Assembly: GCF_025231525.1 (NCBI RefSeq)
Contig: NZ_CP103057.1
Coordinates: forward strand, 2,614,501-2,678,500
Length of the DNA: 64,000 bases
Direction: 5' to 3'
DNA from: Sphingomonas endolithica
GTDB taxonomy: Bacteria; Pseudomonadota; Alphaproteobacteria; Sphingomonadales; Sphingomonadaceae
The position numbers and the translations under genes are program-made. This document shows, in pieces, positions 25,626-33,952 of the stretch. The notes below the pieces were generated by a model. The model was not told the DNA's origin. It ran no database searches and saw nothing but the letters and a program-made list of their open reading frames with translations. Position 1 is the first letter of the stretch, and each line of letters begins with the position of its first letter.

Positions 25626-27569
25626 ATGGAACTCAAATCATTCCGCGTTCGCAATTTTCGTTCGATCAATGATAGCGGCGAAATCGAAGTATCCCGCATA
25701 ACGGCGCTGCTAAGGCGAAATGAAAGCGGCAAATCCAACGTACTCCGTGCGCTGCATAGCCTGAACCCGGCGGATGGATTTAAGGCGCTTAGCCCAATCA
25801 AAGACTTCCCCCGGCATCGGAGGCTATCGGAGTGCAGCGACAACACGCCGGTCGTTGACTCGACGTGGCAGTTGTCCGCCTTTGAACAGAAGCACATCGC
25901 CGAAATTTGGCCCGCTGCCCAAGGCGTATCGGAGGTGACTGTCGGGCGCCACTACGGGACGAAACGTTACGTTGGCATTGACGTGCCGGAAGGCTCTTTC
26001 GATCTAGCCGCTATCAAAACAGACGCGCGGAAAATTGACGCAGCGGTCAAGGCGAAAGCGTCCAAGCTAACAGACGACGCCAAGGTCGAATTAGAGCGCG
26101 CTTCGGACGCATTCTTAGCCGCGATCGGGTTCGGTCTAAACGCCGCGAAATGGGCGGCGTCGGCAACGCCGGCCCTTGCTGCGCTTCGACAAGCGTTAGC
26201 AACGGCTGATACCGAACTTACGGAAGCGCAGGATCAAAAAATTGTCGCGCTTGAGGAAATGGCCGAAGCGATCCCCGGAAACGAGGAAGCCCACACGAAC
26301 GCGCGTGGGTGGATTATCGAACGCATTCCGAAGTTTATGTTCCTTGAAGACTATCCCGAAATCAAGGGTCAACAGGACATTACGCAGTTCCTTCAACGCA
26401 AGAGCGCAGGAACGCCAACGGCAGCAGACGTAAACTTTGAAAAGCTATGCAAGGTTGCTGGCCTAAGCCCCGATCAACTTCAAACCCTTCTTCAACAGAA
26501 TGATCAAGAAACACGTGGGCAGTTGGCCAATCGCGCCGGCTCCGTAGTGACAACCGCGATCCGCAAGCGTTGGAAAGACCGAGAATTGAAGGTTCGCTTC
26601 AATCTTGACGGACAGCACTTCGAAACACTTATATCCGATCCTAACAGCACGTATGACGTTGAAGTAAATCTTGACGAAAGAAGTCGTGGCTTTCAGTGGT
26701 TTTTCGCGTTTTACGTCGTCTTTGCCGCAGATACCGAAGACGGTGAAGCCGAAGGCGCTATTCTACTGCTGGACGAACCAGGCTTATATCTTCACGCGCG
26801 ATCGCAAGGCGACTTGCTTCGTCATCTTGAAGACGACTTCGCCAATCAAATCGTATTTACGACGCATTCCCCGTTCATGGTGCCAACGCATCAACTGGAT
26901 TGGGTGCGAACCGTTAACATTGCCGAAGAAGCTGGCACTACGGTGTCAAACGACCCTACCGGCGATGCGCGCACTCTCTTTCCGTTGCAGGCCGCACTAG
27001 GATACGACCTTGCCCAAAGTCTATTCATTGGCCCGAACAACTTAGTCGTTGAAGGGGTCACAGATTTTTGGGTTTTGTCGGCGGTATCGGCGCATCTCAA
27101 CGACCAAGGCAAAACCGGTCTTGATGAACGCCTTACAATCACGCCCGCCGGTGGCGCGCAACAAGTTCATTACATGGTCGCGTTGCTAACATCGGAACAA
27201 CTGAAAGTGCTTGTTCTGTTTGATGACGAAAATGATGCGAAAGCGACCCGCGACGATCTAGTCAAAGGTAAACTTATCCGTTCGGACAACGTGATATTTG
27301 CAAGCGAAGCATTCGAAATGCCACCTTCCGAAGCTGACATTGAAGATATCTTGGAACCGGCGGTTTACGAAGCTCTTGTGCGCGAAGCTTACGCCAAGGA
27401 ATTGAAGGGTAAGACGCGGGAATTGAATGCCCACGTTCCCCGCATCGCCCGCCGCGTCGAAATGGCGTTCGACACGCTGGCCATAGACTTCCACAAAACT
27501 CGCCCGACAAGGCTGTTCCTGCAAAAGATGGCAACAGACCCCGCGTCGGTCCTTACCGGCGGAAAGTGA
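25626..27569 (+). CDS. OLD-family ATP-dependent endonuclease-like protein, probably decaying
   Basis: This 647-residue protein joins an N-terminal ABC-type ATPase (P-loop residues 30-37, Walker B in ILLLDEPGLYLHARSQGD, His switch FTTHSPFMV) to a C-terminal TOPRIM nuclease (VVEGVTDFW; VLFDDENDAK). This is the layout of OLD nucleases, used in phage exclusion and as GajA in Gabija. No GajB-like helicase follows, so it would be a stand-alone class. Third codon positions are far richer in A/T than the neighbours, pointing to transfer. Two faults are visible: the first P-loop Gly is Arg30 (AGG, one base from GGG), and the frame stops just before a coding tail in another frame. Confidence 0.85.
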   Translation: MELKSFRVRNFRSINDSGEIEVSRITALLRRNESGKSNVLRALHSLNPADGFKALSPIKDFPRHRRLSECSDNTPVVDSTWQLSAFEQKHIAEIWPAAQGVSEVTVGRHYGTKRYVGIDVPEGSFDLAAIKTDARKIDAAVKAKASKLTDDAKVELERASDAFLAAIGFGLNAAKWAASATPALAALRQALATADTELTEAQDQKIVALEEMAEAIPGNEEAHTNARGWIIERIPKFMFLEDYPEIKGQQDITQFLQRKSAGTPTAADVNFEKLCKVAGLSPDQLQTLLQQNDQETRGQLANRAGSVVTTAIRKRWKDRELKVRFNLDGQHFETLISDPNSTYDVEVNLDERSRGFQWFFAFYVVFAADTEDGEAEGAILLLDEPGLYLHARSQGDLLRHLEDDFANQIVFTTHSPFMVPTHQLDWVRTVNIAEEAGTTVSNDPTGDARTLFPLQAALGYDLAQSLFIGPNNLVVEGVTDFWVLSAVSAHLNDQGKTGLDERLTITPAGGAQQVHYMVALLTSEQLKVLVLFDDENDAKATRDDLVKGKLIRSDNVIFASEAFEMPPSEADIEDILEPAVYEALVREAYAKELKGKTRELNAHVPRIARRVEMAFDTLAIDFHKTRPTRLFLQKMATDPASVLTGGK

Positions 27570-27642
27570 GGCGCGCTTTGAACGCCTGTGCAAAGCTATC
27601 AACGCCTCGCTGGAAAAGCATTTGGCGCGATCATCATCGTAG
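27568..27642 (+). pseudogene. Out-of-frame 3' tail of the OLD-family gene
   Basis: Just past the TGA at 27567-27569, another frame reads EARFERLCKAINASLEKH and then LARSSS before a TAG at 27640. It reads like a natural amphipathic C-terminus. Removing one A from the AAA at 27563-27565 would fuse it to the main frame, giving GGSEARFERL. Confidence 0.5.
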
Positions 27643-27940
27643 GCGAAACCTACCCATACCTGCGCAACGCCTTTTTGGATAACCAGACGAACAATACGAC
27701 GTTGATTTGTGGATTGGGGGCGGATTTGCTCGACATGCCGTCGCCTCAATGGGGCAGCGTCCGGCAGATAATTACGGGCAGATAACCCCCCGACGAACGC
27801 ACTAGATATAAGTCTTCGGCCGGGCTGTGCAACTCTTTGCGCAACCTTGGCTTTCCTACAATCCGAACGCTCCCCTGTCCTACAGACCCCGTTCCGGCAT
27901 ATCTGATCCGCTCCTGTCACCAGCCCAAGGAACAGAGCCG
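27643..27940. other. Intergenic region between OLD gene and duplicated HTH copy
   Basis: A 65-codon open frame at 27588-27785 is not convincing as a gene. From about 27850 the DNA matches 31095-31187, the promoter region of the intact HTH gene. The shared part includes CTGTCCTACAG and CCGTTCCGGCATATCTGATCC-like sequence. Confidence 0.5.
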
Positions 27941-28260
27941 ATGAGCGCAAAGACTTCGGCCGCGCGGCGTGCCGCGTTCATGGCCGCGGTGGCGGAGACG
28001 GGGAACCGGACATTGGCGGCGGAGCGGGCGAAGGTGTCGGCATCCTGGGTGACGCTGCACCGGGCGACCGACCCGGCGTTCAAGGCCGAGCTGGAGGCGG
28101 CGGTGGCGACGTTCAAGGCGTCCTTCGACAGGCTCAGGACGAACGGGGGTGTGGGCTCCGGCGTCAACGGGGGTGTGGGCTCGGGCGCTAACGGGATGCG
28201 GGCTCGGGCACCGACCGGGGGGTGCCGCGGCCGTGGGTGGTTCGCGCATCGACGGGGTGA
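27941..28260 (+). pseudogene. Truncated, frameshifted copy of the HTH protein gene
   Basis: The first 75 or so codons (MSAKTSAARRAAFMAAVAET onward) are nearly identical to those of the intact gene at 31188, including the Gly-rich repeat start. At about 28195 the run GGGGCTGCGG of the intact copy is GGGATGCGG here. That is one base shorter, and the frame shifts into meaningless Arg-rich sequence. The rest of the gene is missing. Confidence 0.75.
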
Positions 28261-28412
28261 TCGGGCACGAACGGGGGTGCACGACCGGGGGTCGGATCGC
28301 GCATGGCAGCGGTGGGGATCGGCGCGGCGCGATGGGGGTGCGATGCGGCTGTGGCCGAGATCGGCAGGCCATTGTAGAAGGCGAGGACCCCGGGGTGGGG
28401 CCAGGATGGGGG

Positions 28413-28799
28413 ATGACGATGAAAAGCGCTTTCTTCCTGATCGTCGGGCTCATGCTGATCGTCGGCGCCGCGATGCTCGCGACCGACGATCGCCAGTTCG
28501 TCCGCCAGGCCATCCGGGCGCCGGGCGTGGTATCGGCATTGCGCGCCGGCGGCGGCCATCCCCAGATCACCTTCCGCACCGCCACGCGGCAAACCGTCAG
28601 CTATCCACAGAATGGCTGGATCGCCGGCTATAAGGTCGGCGACCCGGTCACGGTGTTGTACCGCGCCGACGATCCGCGCGGCACCGCCTCGATCGACGCC
28701 ATCGGCGCAGTATGGGCGGCGCCGATCCTGCTGTTCGTCCTGGGCTTTGGCTTTTGCGTCCTGGCGATCGGCGACATCCTCCATCAGCGAAAGGCCTGA
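28413..28799 (+). CDS. DUF3592-like small membrane protein
   Basis: This 128-residue protein has a membrane helix at about 5-22, an outside beta-rich middle (YKVGDPVTVLYRADDPRGTA) and a second helix at about 102-122. That is the two-helix plan of DUF3592 proteins, whose function is unknown. The ATG at 28413 follows AGGATGGGGG. It lies after the truncated HTH copy and is followed 2 bases later by another small gene. Confidence 0.75.
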   Translation: MTMKSAFFLIVGLMLIVGAAMLATDDRQFVRQAIRAPGVVSALRAGGGHPQITFRTATRQTVSYPQNGWIAGYKVGDPVTVLYRADDPRGTASIDAIGAVWAAPILLFVLGFGFCVLAIGDILHQRKA

Positions 28800-28801
28800 C
28801 C

Positions 28802-29404
28802 ATGTTGTTCGAGCGGATCACTGGCATTGTGGGAGGAGCGATGGCGCATGCGAGGGCTTTGCCGACGGCGCCGACGACCGGGTGCACGGCGATGATGACG
28901 GGGTTCGATCGGCCGCACGCGACCAGGCGGCGCGCGGTCTGGGCGGCGGCTTCACTCTGCCTGGGCATCGCGTCGGCTTGCTCGGCGGCTACCGTGCCGG
29001 CGGACACCATGATGACCAAGGTTGCGGGACAGGCGGCGGCGCGCCGTTCGGGCGTTCCGGCGCCCGCCCCCACAAACGCGGGCCATCGGGTCGCGTCGCG
29101 GGTGATCGGCACGACGGACCGCCGCCTTGGCGACGGCGGGGTGTGCGTAGTGAACTTCGTCTATGCCGGCCGCGCGCCCGAGAGCATCTTCTGGGAGGAG
29201 CCCTGTGCGGGCGTGACGGCCAGGATGATGGGCCGGGGCGAGCTCGAACGGCTTGGCCGATGGGCGCGGCTCGACGCGGTCGAGCGCAGCTTCGTCGCGG
29301 GCATGCCCGGCGGCAAGGTGCTGTATGTCGAAGGCGGGGCGTCCGCGTCGATCTATCCGATCGGCACTGGCGGCACGACGTATGAGGTGTCGGTGGCGGA
29401 CTGA
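28802..29404 (+). CDS. Putative secreted or lipid-anchored protein of unknown function
   Basis: This 200-residue product is not recognised. A hydrophobic segment after RRRAVWAAASLCLGIASACS (about 46-66) could be an internal or late signal peptide with a lipobox-like Cys; the true start may be downstream of 28802. The C-terminal half is compact, with Cys residues in DGGVCVVNFVYAG and EEPCAGVTARM that might form a disulfide. It starts 2 bases after the DUF3592-like gene. Confidence 0.5.
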   Translation: MLFERITGIVGGAMAHARALPTAPTTGCTAMMTGFDRPHATRRRAVWAAASLCLGIASACSAATVPADTMMTKVAGQAAARRSGVPAPAPTNAGHRVASRVIGTTDRRLGDGGVCVVNFVYAGRAPESIFWEEPCAGVTARMMGRGELERLGRWARLDAVERSFVAGMPGGKVLYVEGGASASIYPIGTGGTTYEVSVAD

Positions 29405-29448
29405 CGGGGGCGCCAGGCTATTTGACCGGCAGCGCACCGCATCTGGGC

Positions 29449-29927
29449 TCAGAACCAGAAGTGGTAGACCGAGACGTCGGCGCGGCACGTGCGCGCGCAG
29501 CGTAGGTGGACGCTGACCATGGCCATGCCGCCGTGCCAGGCGCCGGCGCATAGCGCGTCCGGATCCGATCCTATCGTCATGGCGTCCGGGGCGCCGAGAC
29601 CGGCGTGCCGGCACGCGCGCCGGAAGCCGGCCCGCACGGTGTCTGCCGTTGCGGGGATGAGCAGAGTGCGCGTCGCGGTGTCGGGCTGGGTCCCATCCGC
29701 CGGCAGCCGATCCATGGCACTCGCTTGCGCTACCGGCAGCCTGGAGTCGGCGATCAGTTGCCGCAGCAGGTCGCCGGCGTCCTGCTCGAACGGCGTAAAG
29801 CGGACGAACTGGCGGTTCGCGTACAGCCATCCGGCGGCCGCCGGGCTAGCAGGAGTATTGCGAGTGGCAGGATGGCGATCGAGCGGGGCGGGAAGCGGCG
29901 CCTGAGATGCGCATGCGGTGCAGCCAT
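29449..29927 (-). pseudogene. Frameshifted gene for a single-pass membrane or exported protein
   Basis: An AGGAGG seven bases before the ATG at 29927 supports a real start. The first frame encodes an N-terminal membrane helix (SIAILPLAILLLA) and then collapses. From the same point another frame continues plausibly as AAAGWLYANRQFVRFTPFEQ and runs to a stop at 29449 with paired Cys residues. A one-base deletion near 29840 would explain the split. The family is unknown. Confidence 0.45.
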
Positions 29928-30080
29928 GGTTGGTCCTCCTGCCGCTCAGTCTTCCTTGTTAAAGCGGCCGTGGACACCGGACAAGTTCTCTCTTGCTTGG
30001 TCGCGCCTTTGACATATCGGGGCCCGCCATTACGCTTGCGATGCCCGGTGGCGCGACGATAGCCGAGATGGAATGCCGCG

Positions 30081-30416
30081 ATGCACGTTGATGCAGGACG
30101 CCGATCGCAACCCGCTCGATTGCTGCACGTGAGGGTCTTGTGGGCTCCGGCGGCGATTGTCGCGCTGGCCGCGATTGGTGCCGCCTGGGCATATCATCAT
30201 CAATCCGCGTTCTCGATCAGCGCCCCACCCGGCCCCCGGGTTTTGCTCCGCGAGGTGGTGGCAAGAGCGGGGTTTTCGGCGGACGCAGCCGGTCCTGTCG
30301 AGACGGTCGATCTCGATGGCACGATGCCGGCGAGTGCCAGCCGGACGTTCATAGTGGGGCGAGCCGAGCGAGACATTCACACCATGGCATGTCGCGCTGG
30401 GCCTTGCCGTGCCTGA
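30081..30416 (+). CDS. Small hypothetical membrane protein
   Basis: This 111-residue open frame has one clear membrane helix (APAAIVALAAIGAAWAYHH, about 22-41), followed by a soluble domain with no recognised motif. There is no strong ribosome-binding site. It lies in an accessory stretch of broken genes, so it may be a remnant. Confidence 0.35.
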   Translation: MHVDAGRRSQPARLLHVRVLWAPAAIVALAAIGAAWAYHHQSAFSISAPPGPRVLLREVVARAGFSADAAGPVETVDLDGTMPASASRTFIVGRAERDIHTMACRAGPCRA

Positions 30417-30619
30417 TCGGTTGGAACGATCGGCCGAGCCCGATCTGATGTGCCGCGGCGATTGGCAGGGCTGGTCCGCCAGCGTTCACCTGACCACGAC
30501 ATGCGCGCGCCGCTGTGCCGCCACGATCACCACGCGAACGATCTAAGCTTGGAGCAGCGGGTGATGGCCGGTCGCGAGGGACCTGGGAGGCGTGACATCG
30601 CTGATCGCGTGGGGCGGAC
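30417..30619. other. Short intergenic stretch with no supported feature
   Basis: About 200 bases between two small membrane-protein frames. No hairpin, promoter match or coding sequence is convincing. Confidence 0.4.
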
Positions 30620-31033
30620 ATGATCCGCCGGGATCCGATATATTGGCAGCGCCTCCGGAAGGATCGACGCTCGGGCATCGCCGGTATCCTGACGGCCATT
30701 GCGTTGGTGGCGGCCACCGTTTCGGTCAGCATGATCCTGGTTAGCGGAAGCCAGTATGAAGCGCGCGCCAACCCGCTGTATTGGGCGTTGATGCTGCCGA
30801 TGGCTTGGTGGGTGAACGGGCTGACCGCGTTCGAACCCTTCTATGTGCGAAGTTGGAAAGCGGTGCTGGCACTTGCCTGCCTGGCTTCCGGGGCAAGCCT
30901 TGCCATCGATATCTGGCATGATGACGACTGGACCGTCTCGGCGGTCAATGCGGCGGTGACCGTGGTGTCTGCGATCGCGAGCATGATTGCCTATCGAGGC
31001 AGCCTTGTCGCGCGGGAGGGTCCGGCACGCTGA
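30620..31033 (+). CDS. Hypothetical four-helix membrane protein
   Basis: This 137-residue protein has a basic N-terminus (RLRKDRR) and four hydrophobic segments at about 20-42, 53-68, 80-96 and 108-126. The family was not recognised. Codon use is moderately GC-rich, like the chromosome. It has only a weak ribosome-binding site and lies between the two copies of the HTH gene region. Confidence 0.5.
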   Translation: MIRRDPIYWQRLRKDRRSGIAGILTAIALVAATVSVSMILVSGSQYEARANPLYWALMLPMAWWVNGLTAFEPFYVRSWKAVLALACLASGASLAIDIWHDDDWTVSAVNAAVTVVSAIASMIAYRGSLVAREGPAR

Positions 31034-31187
31034 GCATGTGCAAGGTCGATCCCGCGATCATCGGTTTGAGTGCGTTGCTCCCGCTTACTCCTGTAGCTTC
31101 CTACAATTTGAACACCCACCTGTCCTACAGACCCCGTTCCGGCATATCTGATCCGTTCCTGTCACGAGCCCCGATGGAACAGACCCG

Positions 31188-32105
31188 ATGAGCGCAAAGA
31201 CTTCAGCCGCGCGGCGTGCCGCTTTCATGGCGGCGGTGGCGGAGACGGGGAACCGGACGTTGGCGGCGGAGCGGGCGAAGGTGTCGGCATCCTGGGTGAC
31301 GCTGCACCGGGCGACCGACCCGGCGTTCAAGGCTGAGCTGGAGGCGGCGGTGGCGACGTTCAAGGCGTCCTTCGACAGGCTCAGGACGAACGGGGGTGTG
31401 GGCTCGGGCGCGGACGGGGGTGTGGGCTCGGCCGCCAGCGGGGGTGCAGGCTCGGGCGCTAACGGGGCTGCGGGCTCGGGCGCCGACGGGGGTGCGGTCG
31501 GGGACGGGATGCTGCCGCCGCGGGGCTGGCGCTCGGTGGGGGGCGAGGAGCTGGTGGTGCGGGCGGGGAATGGGCGGCGGACGCAGATCGCGCGCGCGCG
31601 GCTCAAGCAATGGACGCCGCGGATCGAGGCGCGCTTCCTGGATGCGCTGGCCAGTTGCTGCAACGTGAAGGCGGCGTGCGCGCATGTCGGACTGACGCCG
31701 GTATCGGCCTATGCCCACCGCCAGCGCTGGCCGGCGTTCGGCGTGCGCTGGGATGCGGCGCTGGCGCTGGGCTATGCGCGGGTGGAGGGAGCCTTGGTGG
31801 CGCAGTTGGGCGCGATGTGTTCGCCCGACACCGGCGCCGAGACGGAGATCGCGTTCGAGACGGCGATGCCGAAGATGACGGTGGAGGAGGCGCTGCAGCT
31901 GCTGCGGCTGCACCGGCACCAGGTGCACGGCGTGGGCAATCCGCCGGGGGCTCTGGCCAAGGCGCCGTGCATGGAGACGGTGCGGGCGAGCATCCTGCGC
32001 AAGATCGAGCGGGTCGAGCGCCAGGCGGCGCGGCGGGGGGTGAATGCGGCGGCGGATGCGCGGGCGGTGGCGCGGGGGGCGGCGGTGGTTCGGGGGGATG
32101 GTTGA
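31188..32105 (+). CDS. HTH-domain protein with octapeptide-repeat linker (phage terminase small-subunit-like)
   Basis: This 305-residue protein has two similar HTH-like units: residues 8-60 (FMAAVAETGNRTLAAERAKV) and about 145-200 (FLDALASCCNVKAACAHVGL). Both have the shape seen in terminase small subunits and other alphaproteobacterial DNA-binding proteins. A C-terminal helical part follows. Between them lie SFDRLRTNGG, encoded by part of a family III repeat arm, and four 24-base tandem repeats giving GVGSGADG-like octapeptides. No other phage gene is present. The first 300 bases, with promoter DNA, are duplicated at 27850-28190. Confidence 0.7.
   Translation: MSAKTSAARRAAFMAAVAETGNRTLAAERAKVSASWVTLHRATDPAFKAELEAAVATFKASFDRLRTNGGVGSGADGGVGSAASGGAGSGANGAAGSGADGGAVGDGMLPPRGWRSVGGEELVVRAGNGRRTQIARARLKQWTPRIEARFLDALASCCNVKAACAHVGLTPVSAYAHRQRWPAFGVRWDAALALGYARVEGALVAQLGAMCSPDTGAETEIAFETAMPKMTVEEALQLLRLHRHQVHGVGNPPGALAKAPCMETVRASILRKIERVERQAARRGVNAAADARAVARGAAVVRGDG
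31394..31500 (+). repeat. 24-bp tandem repeats encoding a Gly/Ala-rich linker
   Basis: Four imperfect units related to GGTGTGGGCTCGGGCGCG, each 24 bases long, encode GVGSGADG, GVGSAASG, GAGSGANG and AAGSGADG. The truncated copy at 28148-28195 has only two units, so unit number varies between paralogues. Confidence 0.7.
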
Positions 32106-32112
32106 TCCCGTC

Positions 32113-32246
32113 CGTTCGTCCTGAGTAGCGGCTGAGCTTGTCGAAGACGCGTATCGAAGGACAGGGGTGCGCTCGCTCCAACTGTGCTTCGATACGAGCC
32201 CTCGATACGGCCTTTGGCCTACTCGGTCTCTACTCGGCACGAACGG
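32113..32246. repeat. Palindromic repeat, family III
   Basis: A full copy with arms CCGTTCGTCCTGAGTAGCGG and CTACTCGGCACGAACGG, with inner TGTCGAAGACGCGTATCGAAG. It closes the accessory region between convergent genes. Confidence 0.85.
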
Positions 32247-32300
32247 TTTTGGGGGGCGAGGGTGACGGGCACACCAACGGGGTTGTATAGGCGCCGCGCG

Positions 32301-32585
32301 TCAGTCCCCGGCCGCCAGGCGTTCGTGGTGGCGGATCACCTCGTCGATGATGAAGCGCAGGAACTTCTCGCTGAATTCGGGATCGAGGTTGGCGTCGCGC
32401 GCCAGGCCGCGGAGGCGGGCGATCTGGGCTTCCTCGCGGCCGGGATCGGCGGCGGGCAGGCCGCTTGTCGCCTTGTGGCGGCCGACCGCTTGCGTCACCT
32501 TGAAGCGCTCGGCGAGCAGGAAGACCAACGCCGCATCGATATTGTCGATGCTCTGGCGATAACCGCGCAAGGTCTCGTCGCTCAC
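32301..32585 (-). CDS. Chorismate mutase (AroQ type)
   Basis: This 94-residue all-helical enzyme converts chorismate to prephenate for phenylalanine and tyrosine synthesis. It has the AroQ pattern: R in LRGYRQSIDNID, LLAERFKVTQAVGRHK with active-site Arg and Lys, and the C-terminal FIIDEVIRHHERL. The GTG at 32585 is preferred because GAGGAG lies 7 bases upstream; longer starts read through this site. It is divergent from the polyprenyl synthase gene. Confidence 0.9.
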   Translation of the reverse strand: MSDETLRGYRQSIDNIDAALVFLLAERFKVTQAVGRHKATSGLPAADPGREEAQIARLRGLARDANLDPEFSEKFLRFIIDEVIRHHERLAAGD

Positions 32586-32695
32586 TGGGTTGCTCCTCGG
32601 GCACGCAAATCGGCGCCTTCTTGCGGGCGCTATCGTGCTTGCGCAAGCCCGAAAGCCTTGCCTTTGTGGGCGCACCCGGCCACATGGCGTGCACG

Positions 32696-33712
32696 ATGAG
32701 CGCCACCATCCACCGCCTCGACGCGCGCGACACGCCGCCCTCGCTGGACCCTATGGTCCGGCTGGTGGCGGGCGACATGAACATGGTCAACGCGGCGATC
32801 CTGGACCGCATGCAATCGCAGATCCCGTTGATCCCGGAGCTCGCCGGGCATCTGATCGCCGGCGGCGGCAAGCGGATGCGGCCGATGCTGACGTTGGCGA
32901 GCGCGCGGCTGCTCGGCTATACCGGCAACCGGCATTACCGGCTGGCCGCGGCGGTGGAGTTCATCCACACGGCGACCCTGCTGCACGACGACGTGGTCGA
33001 CGGCAGCGACCTGCGCCGCGGCAAGCGCACAGCGAACCTGATCTGGGGCAATCCGGCGAGCGTGCTGGTGGGCGATTTCCTGTTCAGCCGCAGCTTCGAG
33101 CTGATGGTCGAGGATGGATCGCTGAAGGTGCTGAAGATCCTGTCCAATGCTTCCGCGGTGATCGCCGAGGGCGAAGTGAACCAGCTGACCGCGGCCAGGC
33201 GGGTGGAGACGAGCGAAGAGCGCTATCTCGACATTATCGGCGCGAAGACCGCGGCACTGTTTGCCGCCGCGTGCCGGATCGCGGCGGTGGTGGCGGAGCG
33301 GCCCGAGGCGGAGGAAGCTGCGCTGGACGCCTATGGGCGCAACCTGGGCATCGCGTTCCAGCTGGTCGACGATGCGATCGACTATGTCTCGGATGCGGGC
33401 ACGATGGGCAAGGATGCCGGCGACGACTTCCGCGAGGGCAAGGCGACGCTGCCGGTGATCCTGGCCTATGCGCGCGGGACCGCCGAGGACCGGGTGTTCT
33501 GGAAAGCCGCGATGGAGGGACATCGTGCGGGCGAGGCCGATTTCGAGCAGGCAGTGGCGCTGATCAAGTCAACGCGCGCGATCGACGACACGCTGGCGCG
33601 GGCGCGGCATTATGCCCAGCGCGCGATCGATGCGCTGGGCGGCTTTGCCGGTGGGCAAGCCAAGGACGCGATGATCGAGGCAGTCGAATTCGCGGTGGCG
33701 CGCGCTTACTGA
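32696..33712 (+). CDS. Polyprenyl diphosphate synthase (ubiquinone side-chain type)
   Basis: This 338-residue trans-isoprenyl synthase extends an allylic diphosphate with IPP. The first Asp-rich motif is in LLHDDVVDGSDLRRGK, and the second is QLVDDAIDYVSD. GGGKRMRPMLTLASARL is the IPP-binding region. Small residues before the first Asp-rich motif suggest a long product, such as the C45-C50 chain of ubiquinone. The ATG at 32696 matches the family N-terminus; an upstream in-frame ATG at 32621 lies within the divergent promoter region. Confidence 0.92.
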   Translation: MSATIHRLDARDTPPSLDPMVRLVAGDMNMVNAAILDRMQSQIPLIPELAGHLIAGGGKRMRPMLTLASARLLGYTGNRHYRLAAAVEFIHTATLLHDDVVDGSDLRRGKRTANLIWGNPASVLVGDFLFSRSFELMVEDGSLKVLKILSNASAVIAEGEVNQLTAARRVETSEERYLDIIGAKTAALFAAACRIAAVVAERPEAEEAALDAYGRNLGIAFQLVDDAIDYVSDAGTMGKDAGDDFREGKATLPVILAYARGTAEDRVFWKAAMEGHRAGEADFEQAVALIKSTRAIDDTLARARHYAQRAIDALGGFAGGQAKDAMIEAVEFAVARAY

Positions 33713-33952
33713 TCGGGCGGGCTCGTCGCCTTACTGGCCCCTGGGGTACAGGAAGGTGGTTCGGATCTCCTGGAGGTATCCCCCGGAACAAGTCCGGGGT
33801 GACGCTTTGGTTGCTAGACGCTCTTACGACGGGCGGGCACCGAGCGGACGGGCCTTTGTAGCTAGCGTTTGCGCGCAACTACGGTTGTGCGAATGTTCCC
33901 CGGCCTTCGCCGGGGAACAGTTGGTGCGGGGGAAAGGAGATCCCCACGCGCG
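33713..33952. repeat. Intergenic repeat remnants
   Basis: No gene is seen. A family I arm is at 33781-33803 (CCCCGGAACAAGTCCGGGGTGAC-like), and a compact hairpin GTTCCCCGGCC-TTC-GCCGGGGAAC is at about 33895-33917, between convergent genes, where it may end transcription. Confidence 0.6.

Noticed and set aside
25626-27790. Gabija system (GajA plus GajB)
   Set aside because: Only the GajA/OLD-like gene is present; no UvrD-like helicase follows in the next 5 kb.
27880-28167. Minus-strand frame containing PPFVLSLSKDAL
   Set aside because: It is the reverse reading of the family III repeat arm inside the HTH gene copy, not a real protein.
31188-32105. A prophage, suggested by the terminase small-subunit-like protein
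   Set aside because: No capsid, portal, large terminase, integrase or lysis gene is nearby; a lone HTH protein is not evidence of a phage.
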